This document shows positions 25,033 through 33,217 of a stretch of 64,000 nt of DNA, in pieces. Location of the stretch: assembly GCF_034424315.1 (NCBI RefSeq), contig NZ_CP139972.1:6076001-6140000 (forward strand), written 5' to 3'. The position numbers were made by a program, and so were the translations under genes. Below the pieces are notes generated by a model. That model was not told where the DNA came from, searched no databases, and worked only from the letters and a program-made list of their open reading frames with translations. This DNA comes from Chitinophaga sancti. GTDB taxonomy: Bacteria; Bacteroidota; Bacteroidia; Chitinophagales; Chitinophagaceae. Positions within the stretch are counted from its first letter, which is position 1. Every line of letters starts with the position of its first letter.

Positions 25033-25593
25033 TTAACCGACGATCCGGCCTGGATTTTTCTGGAGGAATGCATCCCAACCCTTTGCCTTACTGGTATCCG
25101 GCATAATACTGGATTCTTGAAAAAAATGACAGACTGCTACTGCAAGGGCATCTGTAGCATCCAGATAATCAGGGCGTTCTGAGAATTTCAGGATCCTTTG
25201 GAGCATTTGCCAGATTTGTTCTTTATCGGCATTTCCATTTCCGGTGATGGACTGTTTTATCTTTTTGGGTGAATACTCCGTCACTGGAACTCCGGCCTGC
25301 ATGGCTGTAGCAATGGCTACACCCTGTGCTCTACCCAGTTTGAGCATACTCTGTACGTTCTTACCAAAGAAAGGGGCCTCGATTGCGCAGGAAACCGGTT
25401 TATGCAAGCGTATCAGTTCATTTACACGGGCGTGTATCAATTGCAACCTTTCGTAGTGATCTTTGTGACGGGACAGCTTTAACACATCCATTTCCAGCAG
25501 GCTGGCTTTTGTTCCTTCTACCAGTATAAGCCCGTAGCCCATTACCAGCGTACCCGGGTCAATACCGAGAATTATTTTTGACTTGTTTGCCAA
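25033..25593 (-). CDS. ruvC: Holliday junction endonuclease RuvC
   Basis: 186 aa from a TTG start; cleaves Holliday junctions resolved by RuvAB. The RNase H-like fold is recognised from ILGIDPGTLVMGYG (first catalytic Asp, about residue 12), CAIEAPFFGKNVQS (catalytic Glu) and DYLDATDALAVAVCH (last acidic pair). The TTG at 25593 is favoured because a minus-strand promoter box lies at 25630-25637; the longer frame to 25653 would begin upstream of that box. There is no ATG or GTG between. ruvB lies about 6.5 kb away on the same strand, not in an operon. Confidence 0.93.
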   Translation of the reverse strand: MANKSKIILGIDPGTLVMGYGLILVEGTKASLLEMDVLKLSRHKDHYERLQLIHARVNELIRLHKPVSCAIEAPFFGKNVQSMLKLGRAQGVAIATAMQAGVPVTEYSPKKIKQSITGNGNADKEQIWQMLQRILKFSERPDYLDATDALAVAVCHFFQESSIMPDTSKAKGWDAFLQKNPGRIVG

Positions 25594-25601
25594 CCACAGT
25601 T

Positions 25602-25609
25602 TATTTTTG
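25602..25609 (+). promoter_or_regulatory. -7 promoter box of the flippase-like gene
   Basis: TATTTTTG, exact TAnnTTTG match on the plus strand. With the identical box on the minus strand at 25630-25637 it makes a face-to-face divergent promoter pair. Confidence 0.55.
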
Positions 25610-25629
25610 CCAAAATCTTGATGTCTGAA

Positions 25630-25637
25630 CAAAAATA
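25630..25637 (-). promoter_or_regulatory. -7 promoter box of ruvC
   Basis: TATTTTTG on the minus strand, exact match, 37 bp before the ruvC TTG. It overlaps what looks like the coding start of the opposing membrane protein. Confidence 0.55.
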
Positions 25638-25747
25638 CCAAAATAATTCTCAATTACCTGCTGGGGGCAGTCCTTTTTACCTGGTTAGCCTGGTCCATTT
25701 ATAATCAACTGCTCCACCAACCTAATTTAAAGAGTTCTCTTCAGCAA

Positions 25748-26617
25748 ATGATAGATACCCTTGAGCATAAAGGCGTTGTGGCCATGCTGTTGGTGTTGAT
25801 AGGCATGCTGGTTAACTGGGGGCTGGAGGCCCGCAAATGGCAGATGCTGATCAAACCCCTCCAGCCAATGCCCTTTCTCCGGGCCTTCAGGGCGATACTC
25901 TCCGGGGTCTCGTTTTCTATCAATACGCCTAATAGGATCGGGGAATATGGGGGTCGGGTACTCTATGTTAGTAATAATAGAAGCAAATTAAAGGCAATTG
26001 CTGCCACTATGGTGGGAAGTTTTAGCCAGCTGATTGTGACTATTATCTTTGGGTTAACCGGCTTTATCTATTTTGTGGCGAACTTCACGCCAGTAAGGCC
26101 TGAACAGGTAACCGGATATGCTACCTGGGAAAAAATATCGTTTGGGGTCGTTCTGATAATTTGTGGCTTGGTCATATTGTTATATTTTCGGCTGCAGATC
26201 ATTCTATCAATCTTTGAAAGAATACCATTGTTGAGGAAGGCCCGGATATTTGTGCAAATTATTGTTCGTTACTCCAATGCAGACCTCGAACACTTATTGC
26301 TCCTTTCGGCCTTACGCTATGTGGTCTTCTCGGCACAGTATTTGATTTTGCTTGACACATTGGGCGTTGAAATGCTGTGGTGGCAAGGATTTTTGATGAA
26401 CGCTGTCATTTATCTCGTAATGGCTATAGTTCCAACTGTCGCCATTGCAGAACTGGGCCTGAGAGGCAAAGTAAGCCTGTATTTCATGGGATTCCTCAGT
26501 ATGAACAGTCCAGCTATCATAGCGGCAACGGTCATTATCTGGCTGGTAAACCTCGTGCTGCCGGCCGTATTAGGTAGTGTGCTATTGCTGGGAATTAAGA
26601 TTTTTAAGGAAAAATAG
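25748..26617 (+). CDS. Flippase-like / lysylphosphatidylglycerol synthase TM-region family protein, start uncertain
   Basis: Integral membrane protein, 289 aa from ATG 25748, with six or seven hydrophobic segments and family-type stretches GVSFSINTPNRIGEYGGR and MAIVPTVAIAELGLRGK. The family (UPF0104-like) includes lipid flippase domains; the role here is unknown. The frame continues open upstream to 25622 and there encodes what looks like a genuine N-terminus: LNKNTKIILNYLL followed by a first membrane helix (GAVLFTWLAWSIY). No ATG, GTG or TTG starts that extension; a CTG sits at 25625, just behind the promoter box. The true start is therefore probably near 25625, by a rare codon or after a 1-base sequence difference. 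Confidence 0.85.
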   Translation: MIDTLEHKGVVAMLLVLIGMLVNWGLEARKWQMLIKPLQPMPFLRAFRAILSGVSFSINTPNRIGEYGGRVLYVSNNRSKLKAIAATMVGSFSQLIVTIIFGLTGFIYFVANFTPVRPEQVTGYATWEKISFGVVLIICGLVILLYFRLQIILSIFERIPLLRKARIFVQIIVRYSNADLEHLLLLSALRYVVFSAQYLILLDTLGVEMLWWQGFLMNAVIYLVMAIVPTVAIAELGLRGKVSLYFMGFLSMNSPAIIAATVIIWLVNLVLPAVLGSVLLLGIKIFKEK

Positions 26618-26625
26618 CTTCATCA

Positions 26626-27417
26626 ATGAGGTCCATTCTACTCATAGTTGTTTTAAGTCTGGCCACTATCCGCCCCCTGTATGCCCAAAATGACTTTTGC
26701 GGTATCACCAATACCAGCTTCAAAGCCGGCGAGAGTATTACATTTAAAGTCTACTATACCCTTGGAAGAGTATTCATAGGCGCGGGTGAAGCCACTTTTA
26801 ACTGCATTCTTGAAAAATATAGCGGTAAAGATGTATATCATATCGTAGCCGAAGGCAAGACCTTCCGTACCTACGACTGGTTCTTCAAGGTGCGGGATAA
26901 ATACCAAAGCTTTATAGATACCGCTAATATGATGCCCATGAAATTCCTCCGCGATGTAGAGGAAGGTGGGTACCGGCTCCACAATGACGTCACTTTCTAT
27001 CAGGCACAGCACACCGCTGTGAGTACCACTGGTAGCTTTAAAGTGCCTGGCTGTGTACAGGACGTGATCAGCGCTATTTATTATGCCCGCAATATCGACT
27101 TCAATAAGTATAAACCAGGCGATAAGATCCCTTTCAATATGTTCCTGGATGATAAAGTGTATAGCATATATGTGCGCTATATTGGCAAGGAAATCGTAGA
27201 AACCAAGTTCGGAAAGTTCCGGGCTATCCGGTTCGCCCCCCTGCTGTTGCAAGGTTCTATGTTCGAAGGCGGGGAGAAAATGAGTGTATGGGTGAGTGAC
27301 GACGGTAATAAAATACCCCTCCGTATTGATAGCCCTATTTCCGTGGGCAGCATTAAAGTAGATATGGTCGGGTACAAGAATATCCGCTATCCTTTTTCCT
27401 CTCTCATCTCAAAATAA
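26626..27417 (+). CDS. DUF3108 domain exported protein
   Basis: 263 aa with a signal peptide (MRSILLIVVLSLATIRPLYA). The mature part is beta-rich and spans the DUF3108 domain, with typical phrases GESITFKVYYTLGRVFIGAGEA, FRTYDWFFKVRDKYQSFID and VWVSDDGNKIPLRIDSPISVG (each quoted in part from about residues 24-245). The fold resembles lipoprotein-carrier-like half barrels; function unknown. It starts 8 bp after the flippase-like gene, so both are probably one transcript and may act on the envelope together (inference). Confidence 0.82.
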   Translation: MRSILLIVVLSLATIRPLYAQNDFCGITNTSFKAGESITFKVYYTLGRVFIGAGEATFNCILEKYSGKDVYHIVAEGKTFRTYDWFFKVRDKYQSFIDTANMMPMKFLRDVEEGGYRLHNDVTFYQAQHTAVSTTGSFKVPGCVQDVISAIYYARNIDFNKYKPGDKIPFNMFLDDKVYSIYVRYIGKEIVETKFGKFRAIRFAPLLLQGSMFEGGEKMSVWVSDDGNKIPLRIDSPISVGSIKVDMVGYKNIRYPFSSLISK

Positions 27418-27461
27418 TACCGTTTAGGCTTATTTTAACTTTATGTGAACATCTGACTAAC

Positions 27462-27469
27462 TATATTTG
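27462..27469 (+). promoter_or_regulatory. -7 promoter box of the regulator at 27495
   Basis: TATATTTG, exact match, 33 bp before the ATG. Confidence 0.65.
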
Positions 27470-27494
27470 TTTCTACATTAATACTTTATTATAT

Positions 27495-28196
27495 ATGGAA
27501 GAACGTAAACCAAAGATATTACTGGCGGAAGATGATACCAACCTGGGTATGGTGCTCAAAAATTATCTTGAACTGAATGACTATGACGTGGAACTGTGCC
27601 GCGATGGTATTCTGGCACTGGCTGCCTTCAGAAGGGAGAAATTTGACATCTGCCTCCTGGATATCATGATGCCTAATATGGATGGTTTTAAACTAGCCGA
27701 GGAAATCCGCGATGTAGATCCGGACATTCCTTTATTCTTCCTCTCTGCCAAAACAATGAAAGAAGACATCATCCAGGGGTATAAGCTGGGTGCTGATGAC
27801 TATATTGCCAAGCCATTTGACAGTGAATTGCTCCTGTTGAAGATCAAAGCGATCCTGAAGAGAAACCAGGAACTGAACAGCAAAGAGGAAGAGCAGCACG
27901 AGTTTAAAATTGGCCGCTATGAATTCAATGCCCGCCTGCGTACCCTGACCCGTGATGGGGAAACACATACGCTCTCTCCAAAAGAGAATGAACTGTTACG
28001 CATGCTGTGCGAGCATAAGAATGACCTGCTGCCCCGCGAACTGGCACTGAAGAAGATCTGGGGTAGCGATACTTACTTCAATGGTCGTAGTATGGACGTG
28101 TATATCGCCAAGCTGCGCAAATACCTGAAGGAAGATCCCAATATCGAGATCGTGAACATTCACGGTAACGGTTTCCGCCTGGTAGTGAAAGATTAA
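27495..28196 (+). CDS. OmpR-family response regulator, orphan
   Basis: 233 aa. Receiver with ILLAEDDTNLG, phospho-acceptor Asp56 (CLLDIMMPNMDG) and AKPFDSELLLLKI; winged-helix domain with LSPKENELLRMLCEH and GRSMDVYIAKLRKYL, ending HGNGFRLVVKD. No kinase adjoins it: the next pair downstream is separated by a strong terminator. It resembles the regulator at 24182 closely in both domains and is likely its paralogue. Own promoter and terminator. Confidence 0.92.
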   Translation: MEERKPKILLAEDDTNLGMVLKNYLELNDYDVELCRDGILALAAFRREKFDICLLDIMMPNMDGFKLAEEIRDVDPDIPLFFLSAKTMKEDIIQGYKLGADDYIAKPFDSELLLLKIKAILKRNQELNSKEEEQHEFKIGRYEFNARLRTLTRDGETHTLSPKENELLRMLCEHKNDLLPRELALKKIWGSDTYFNGRSMDVYIAKLRKYLKEDPNIEIVNIHGNGFRLVVKD

Positions 28197-28214
28197 GATT
28201 GTAAAATAGCTCTG

Positions 28215-28259
28215 AGGCTGACTGAAAAGATTCGTATCTTTTCAGTCAGCCTTATTTTT
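28215..28259 (+). terminator. Strong terminator
   Basis: AGGCTGACTGAAAAGA (28215-28230) and TCTTTTCAGTCAGCCT (28237-28252) form a perfect 16-bp stem, followed by TATTTTT. Confidence 0.85.
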
Positions 28260-28266
28260 ATAGCGC

Positions 28267-28959
28267 ATGAAATTATTGTTAATAGAGGACGAACCGGCAG
28301 TAGTATCCTTCATTCACCGATATCTTACTGAAGCAGGGTATGATGTATCTGTAGCTATGGATGGACCCACTGGTCTGCAAATGGCAATGGAACATACCTT
28401 CTCGCTTATCATCCTGGATGTGATGCTGCCCGGAATGAGTGGAATTGCCGTGTGTAAGGAACTGCGCAGCCAACAAAATAAGACGCCTATCCTCATGCTG
28501 ACCGCACTGGGTTCTACGGAGAATGTGGTTTCCGGCCTGGATAGCGGTGCAGACGATTACCTGATCAAGCCATTTAAACAAGCGGAACTGCTGGCCAGGA
28601 TCCGCTCCCTGTTAAGAAGACAGCCTGAAAATACAGTTGCTGTGCCAGCCGCCGCAAACCTGCTCAAACTGGCAGACCTGGAACTGAATACTGATACCAA
28701 AAGCGCCAGCCGTAGCGGGGAAAGCATTACGCTTACTGCTACTGAATATCGCCTGCTGGAATATTTTTTGCGCAATCCCCGTCGTGTGTTGTCCAGAATG
28801 GAGATACTGGAAAATGTGTGGGGCATCGACTTTAATATGAATACCAAGGTCGTGGATGTGTATGTGAATTACCTCCGCAAGAAAGTAAACCGCAAAGACC
28901 TGCCAGCCCTTATCCAGACAGTGGTTGGGATGGGCTATATGCTGAAAGAAGAAGCATGA
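28267..28959 (+). CDS. OmpR-family response regulator of a kinase pair
   Basis: 230 aa. Receiver with LLLIEDEPAVV, phospho-acceptor Asp51 (IILDVMLPGMSG) and LIKPFKQAELLARI; winged-helix domain with LTATEYRLLEYF, WGIDFNMNTKVVDVYVNYLR and VVGMGYMLKEE. It overlaps the kinase gene by 4 bp, so they form an operon. The ATG follows the previous terminator by only a few bases, and a near-match box TATTTTTA at 28253-28260 suggests a leaderless or nearly leaderless message. Similar in layout to CusR/CopR-type pairs, but the signal is unknown. Confidence 0.92.
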   Translation: MKLLLIEDEPAVVSFIHRYLTEAGYDVSVAMDGPTGLQMAMEHTFSLIILDVMLPGMSGIAVCKELRSQQNKTPILMLTALGSTENVVSGLDSGADDYLIKPFKQAELLARIRSLLRRQPENTVAVPAAANLLKLADLELNTDTKSASRSGESITLTATEYRLLEYFLRNPRRVLSRMEILENVWGIDFNMNTKVVDVYVNYLRKKVNRKDLPALIQTVVGMGYMLKEEA

Positions 28960-30320
28960 GTATACGCATCAAAATACTGATCCTCTTTACTGCGCTGACA
29001 GTTTCTATCATCCTGCTGATGGCGGGGTGTGCTTACTTTCTCACCAATCAATATTCATTTACCGATTTTTATAAGCGCATTGAAATACGTGCCATTGTTG
29101 CTGCACGTGCTGTGCTGATCAAAGACAGGGATAACAGTGCTACCTATACGGAATTGCGTAACGAGCACCTGGAACGTATGCCTTATGAAAAGGAATACTT
29201 TCTAAAACTGGATAAGGATGGGCATTTCAAGCGTCCTGCGGCACTCAGTTCCCTGCCAGCCTCTTTTTTTGAAATGGTGCGGTTGCAGGGGAAGGCGAAT
29301 CATCGTAGCGGTGACACCTTCTTTACAGGCGTAGTATTTGGCACTGATCCCGACAAGTACATCGTTATTGTTTCTGCACGCAATGATTTTGGCAGCCGCT
29401 ACATGGCCGACCTGAAACAGGTACTGACCATCTGCCTGGCTACTGCGGGCATCCTGGTACTGGCAGCGGGCTTCTTCTTTTCGAGATACATCCTGCAGCC
29501 AGTAAGGGTCATGACCTCGCAGGTAAAGAACATCAGGGCGCACAACCTGCACCTGCGGCTGGATTCGCCAGACAGTAATGATGAAATGTTCGAACTGGCC
29601 CAGACTTTTAATAATATGCTGGACAGGCTGGAAACGGCTTTCGAAACACAGAACAATTTTGTCAGCAATGCCTCTCACGAGCTGGGAACACCGCTTACTG
29701 CCATCATTGGAGAGGCCGAGCTAGCCCTGAATAAACAACGTACAGATGAGGAATACCGCCAGTCCATACAAGTAATATTAGGAGAGGCCGAGCGCCTGGA
29801 GCATATTACTAAGAGCCTGTTACGCCTTGCCCAGACTGGTTTTGGAGGTAAAGGGCAGCAACGCGAACGGATTCGTATGGATGAACTGATCTTCTCTGTA
29901 AAAGATACGATTGACCAGATCAATCCTAATAATAAGGTAGAGATAGATTATTCTATGCTGCCGGAAGATGAGGCGAAGTTATTCATCCTGGGGGATGCGC
30001 AGTTGCTGCATCTTGCTTTCAGCAATATTGTACAGAATGCCTGCAAGTATTCTGATAACCGGGCCGTGAGTGTGGCGCTGGCAGCTACAGACGCCAATAT
30101 TATCTTACTGATCCAGGACCAGGGGATTGGGATCCCTGCATCCGAACTACCATTTATATACGATCCTTTCTTCCGCGCTTCTAATACAAGTGGTTATAAA
30201 GGCTATGGAATAGGCCTGCCTTTATCCCGTAATATTATCCGCCTGCATGGGGGTAATATCGTTGTAAACAGCCAGCAGGGCAAGGGCACAGAGATCAGGA
30301 TCACCCTGCCGGTTGCCTGA
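28956..30320 (+). CDS. Sensor histidine kinase with HAMP domain
   Basis: 454 aa. Transmembrane helices at about residues 5-29 and 150-175 bracket a periplasmic sensor region of roughly 120 residues. A HAMP linker follows (VRVMTSQVKNIRAHNLHLRL), then HisKA with SNASHELGTPLTAII (phospho-acceptor His241; Gly replaces the more usual Arg/Lys after HEL), and HATPase with NIVQNACKYSD, DQGIGIP and GYGIGLPLSRNII. It is co-transcribed with its regulator. Its own stop codon is immediately followed by a run of 11-bp-phased repeats ahead of the next gene. Confidence 0.92.
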   Translation: MSIRIKILILFTALTVSIILLMAGCAYFLTNQYSFTDFYKRIEIRAIVAARAVLIKDRDNSATYTELRNEHLERMPYEKEYFLKLDKDGHFKRPAALSSLPASFFEMVRLQGKANHRSGDTFFTGVVFGTDPDKYIVIVSARNDFGSRYMADLKQVLTICLATAGILVLAAGFFFSRYILQPVRVMTSQVKNIRAHNLHLRLDSPDSNDEMFELAQTFNNMLDRLETAFETQNNFVSNASHELGTPLTAIIGEAELALNKQRTDEEYRQSIQVILGEAERLEHITKSLLRLAQTGFGGKGQQRERIRMDELIFSVKDTIDQINPNNKVEIDYSMLPEDEAKLFILGDAQLLHLAFSNIVQNACKYSDNRAVSVALAATDANIILLIQDQGIGIPASELPFIYDPFFRASNTSGYKGYGIGLPLSRNIIRLHGGNIVVNSQQGKGTEIRITLPVA

Positions 30321-30363
30321 TTCTTACCGGATTCTTACCCCATTTTACCGGATTCTTACCACA
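30321..30363. promoter_or_regulatory. Four direct repeats in helical phase, candidate response-regulator operator
   Basis: Units TTCTTACCGGA (30321-30331), TTCTTACCCCA (30332-30342), TTTTACCGGA (30343-30352) and TTCTTACCACA (30353-30363). Spacing is 11, 11, 10 bp by unit and 11 overall, as in PhoB/OmpR-type sites. A weaker CTTACGG at 30388 keeps the phase (33 bp further) and sits where the -33 element of the next promoter should be. Confidence 0.6.
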
Positions 30364-30413
30364 TTTTTAATTTCCTTTTATCTCCTGCTTACGGGTTCCT
30401 AATCTCGTGGAAA

Positions 30414-30421
30414 TAGTTTTG
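30414..30421 (+). promoter_or_regulatory. -7 promoter box of the UspA-like gene
   Basis: TAGTTTTG, exact TAnnTTTG match, 26 bp before the ATG at 30440 and about 50 bp after the last strong phased repeat. Confidence 0.65.
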
Positions 30422-30439
30422 TGTTATAAATCAAAGCAC

Positions 30440-30919
30440 ATGAAACATATCTTGATTCCTACAGATTTTTCCATCAGGTCTCTTCGTGTAGTTCATCATG
30501 TTATAGATCGCTTTGGGGCTGGGGAACCCTTGAATATTGTGATGATGCATGCAATGCAGATGCCGGGTTCTATCATGGAACTGATGATGCTGTCAAGGAG
30601 ATCATCACACTACGATCTGATTACTGATGATTATAAGGAAGCCAGCGAAATTATAAAGAATAAATATGGTTCAGCCATTCAGTCACTGAAAACCGAGTTC
30701 CTGATAGGCCGCGGCAATGGTGTGTTTCGCAACTTCCTGTTGTATCACAATATTGATGCGATTGTATGTCCTGCTGAATTCAATTTCCGCAAGGCATCAC
30801 CTAACAGTTATGATCCGGCAGAGCTGATCAGGAAGAGCAAGTATCCCGTGCACCATGTGTCGCTGAAGAAGAAGGAGCGGATGCTGGTGTCGGCAATGTC
30901 CGAGCTATTTGAAATATAG
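30440..30919 (+). CDS. UspA-like universal stress protein
   Basis: 159 aa. The N-terminal strand and loop MKHILIPTDFSIRSLRVV match the universal stress fold. The C-terminal ATP-binding signature GxxG-9x-GS is not evident: the matching region reads VCPAEFNFRKASPNSYDP. It is probably a degenerate, non-ATP-binding member. ATG 30440 is chosen from the promoter box at 30414. Phased repeats upstream suggest control by the regulator-kinase pair at 28267-30320. The bestrophin gene follows after a G/T-rich hairpin. Confidence 0.75.
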   Translation: MKHILIPTDFSIRSLRVVHHVIDRFGAGEPLNIVMMHAMQMPGSIMELMMLSRRSSHYDLITDDYKEASEIIKNKYGSAIQSLKTEFLIGRGNGVFRNFLLYHNIDAIVCPAEFNFRKASPNSYDPAELIRKSKYPVHHVSLKKKERMLVSAMSELFEI

Positions 30920-30933
30920 ATCTGTCTGTTTGA

Positions 30934-30975
30934 GTAGTGCTCTTTTCCTCGAAGGAGGGGGGAGCGCTATTTTTA
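30934..30975 (+). terminator. Hairpin between UspA-like and bestrophin genes
   Basis: AGTGCTC...CCTC pairs with GAGG...GGAGCGCT through several G-T wobbles, followed by ATTTTTAA. It is a possible partial terminator. Confidence 0.45.
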
Positions 30976-30997
30976 AATCACTTTTAAATGAGGTATT

Positions 30998-31909
30998 ATG
31001 CTACTCAAAAAAAATATACCGTTTAGATATGTGTTTGGCAAAATCAAATATGAAATTGCGTTAGTGGTATTATACACGCTTGTGATAGTATTAATACATG
31101 ACCGATTCAATCTGAAAGCAACCATCAACATACCATTGACTGTACCAATGATTATGGGTACAGTAATATCACTGCTATTGGCGTTTAGATCTAACCAGGC
31201 TTATGACCGGTGGTGGGAAGCGCGCACAGTGTGGGGCGCTATTGTGAACGATTCGCGTTCTTTTACGAGGGAGGTACTGACATTTATAAACAGTGCGGAG
31301 TTCCCTGAAGAAGCAGAACGCTTGCGGGAAAGAATGATCCGCCGGCAGATGGCATGGTGTTATTCACTGGGCCAGCAATTGAGAGGATTGTCTGCTACTG
31401 AGGGGTTGGAGCGACTGATCCCTAAGCGGGAAGTGGCTTATGTAGCACGCTTTGCGAATGTGCCGATGGCATTGCTGGAACTGCATGCAAAAGATCTGCA
31501 GATTGCTTTGCAACGTGACTGGATCAACGCTTATCAGCAGGTGCAGATTGATAGTACCCTGAATAAATTCAGTGATAGTATGGGTAAGTGTGAGCGTATC
31601 AAGAACACCGTATTTCCTTCCACCTACAGCTTGTACATTCATTTTGCATTGAACTTCTTTATCATGTTGCTGCCATTTGGCGTGATAGAGTTTTTTGGTT
31701 GGGGGGCAGTGCCTTTGGTAGGTGCGATTGCTGCATCCTTTCTGCTGATTGAGAAGATGGCTATACACCTGCAGGATCCGTTTGACAACAAACCAACGGA
31801 TACCCCTATGACGACTATTGCGCGGACAATAGAGCGGGATCTGCGGCAGATGCTCAACGACAATTATGTACCGGAAACACCGCCCGTGTACTCTTATTAT
31901 GTGATGTAG
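30998..31909 (+). CDS. Bestrophin family chloride channel-like protein
   Basis: 303 aa, integral membrane protein of the bestrophin/UPF0187 family; bacterial members form pentameric ion channels. Family stretches are clear: LLAFRSNQAYDRWWEARTVW after the second helix, LYIHFALNFFIMLLPFG, and HLQDPFDNKPTDTPM near the C-terminus. Four hydrophobic segments are visible (about residues 18-38, 45-64, 215-235, 240-258). It lies behind the UspA-like gene and probably shares its promoter, attenuated by the hairpin between them. Anion or cation selectivity cannot be told from sequence. Confidence 0.9.
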   Translation: MLLKKNIPFRYVFGKIKYEIALVVLYTLVIVLIHDRFNLKATINIPLTVPMIMGTVISLLLAFRSNQAYDRWWEARTVWGAIVNDSRSFTREVLTFINSAEFPEEAERLRERMIRRQMAWCYSLGQQLRGLSATEGLERLIPKREVAYVARFANVPMALLELHAKDLQIALQRDWINAYQQVQIDSTLNKFSDSMGKCERIKNTVFPSTYSLYIHFALNFFIMLLPFGVIEFFGWGAVPLVGAIAASFLLIEKMAIHLQDPFDNKPTDTPMTTIARTIERDLRQMLNDNYVPETPPVYSYYVM

Positions 31910-32021
31910 TAGTTATATATATTGGTAAAGAATGATTGGTACGAGGGGGGAGTAATTTTTAAGAAGTATAGATTGGTTAAAGATTAAACAGACTCCCTGA
32001 TCACCGTTTTTTGAGGAGGAA

Positions 32022-32057
32022 GGGCTGACCGGCGATACAATGGTCAGCCCTTTAGTA
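32022..32057 (+). terminator. Terminator in the bestrophin-ruvB gap
   Basis: GGGCTGACC (32022-32030) and GGTCAGCCC (32042-32050) pair perfectly, followed by TTTAGTATTTTT. The rest of the 198-bp gap shows nothing I can name. Confidence 0.75.
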
Positions 32058-32107
32058 TTTTTATAAGGAACAAACTATTTGTCTTGTTTGATGAAGTAGT
32101 TTGTCTT

Positions 32108-33136
32108 TTAGAACAATAAGCCACTATTAGCCCCACCTCTCGGTGTTTTTCCAAGGTGTACATATGCTTTCTCCGTTACTTCTCTTCCACGGGGTGTACG
32201 CTTGATAAAGCCCTCCTGTATGAGGAATGGTTCATACACTTCTTCCAGTGTGCCGGGTTCTTCACCTACAGCAGTAGCGATGGTTGTGATACCAACCGGA
32301 CCACCTTTAAAGTTTTCGATGATGACCTGCAGGATGCGGTTGTCCATTTCGTCCAGCCCGTATTCATCTACATTCAGTGCTTTCAGGCTGAATTTAGCAA
32401 TTTCCAGGTCGATGGTACCATTGCCCACTACCTGAGCAAAGTCTCTTACCCTTCTCAGCAATCCATTGGCAATACGCGGGGTACCCCTGGATCTCCGTGC
32501 TATTTCCATCGCAGCTTCGCTGGTGATCTTTGTGTCCAGCAGGCCGGCGGCACGCCAGATGATCTTTTGGAGGATAGCGGCGGTGTAATATTCCAGCCTT
32601 GATTTGATACCAAAGCGGGAGAGCAGGGGAGCGGTCAGCAGGCCTGAGCGGGTAGTAGCCCCTATGAGTGTGAATGGATGCAGCGAGATCTGGATGGCGC
32701 GGGCACTTGGACCTGTATCGATCATGATGTCAATACGGTAGTCTTCCATGGCGGAATAAAGGTATTCTTCCACTACGGTACTAAGCCGGTGAATTTCATC
32801 GATAAACAGCACGTCTTTAGGCTCGAGGTTGGTGAGCAGGCCTGCCAGATCACCGGGTTTCTCGATCACCGGGCCGGAGGTTTCGCGGATGTTAACCCCC
32901 ATTTCAGTGGCGACAATGCGTGACAGCGTTGTTTTACCTAATCCCGGAGGGCCGTGAAAGAGCACATGATCCAGCGCTTCTCCTCTCAACTTAGCGGCCT
33001 TGATAAAGATCTTGAGGTTCTCAATGATCTGGTCCTGCCCCGAGAAATCTACGATCTCTTTGGGGCGGATGCTGTTTTCAAACTCCTTTTCCGCAGCACT
33101 TTGGCGGCTTTCTTCTGGTCTTAGAGGATTCGACAT
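32108..33136 (-). CDS. ruvB: Holliday junction branch migration ATPase RuvB
   Basis: 342 aa; hexameric motor that drives Holliday junction migration with RuvA. AAA+ motifs: Walker [11 protein letters not shown], Walker B FIDEIHRL, sensor GATTRSGLL, and the C-terminal winged helix with [12 protein letters not shown]. The N-terminus [18 protein letters not shown] is typical. ATG 33136 is chosen because the family starts close to this point; the longer frame to 33232 would run into the divergent peptidase promoter. ruvA is not in the window. Confidence 0.96.
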   Translation of the reverse strand: MSNPLRPEESRQSAAEKEFENSIRPKEIVDFSGQDQIIENLKIFIKAAKLRGEALDHVLFHGPPGLGKTTLSRIVATEMGVNIRETSGPVIEKPGDLAGLLTNLEPKDVLFIDEIHRLSTVVEEYLYSAMEDYRIDIMIDTGPSARAIQISLHPFTLIGATTRSGLLTAPLLSRFGIKSRLEYYTAAILQKIIWRAAGLLDTKITSEAAMEIARRSRGTPRIANGLLRRVRDFAQVVGNGTIDLEIAKFSLKALNVDEYGLDEMDNRILQVIIENFKGGPVGITTIATAVGEEPGTLEEVYEPFLIQEGFIKRTPRGREVTEKAYVHLGKTPRGGANSGLLF

Positions 33137-33189
33137 ATCGGGGTGAAAGTTACCAAAAAAAACGCCTGCGGGAGCTTCGAATTTTCGGT

Positions 33190-33197
33190 TATATTTG
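33190..33197 (+). promoter_or_regulatory. -7 promoter box of the M28 peptidase
   Basis: TATATTTG, exact match, 28 bp before ATG 33218. Confidence 0.65.
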
Positions 33198-33217
33198 ATA
33201 ATAAGCAACATCCCAAT

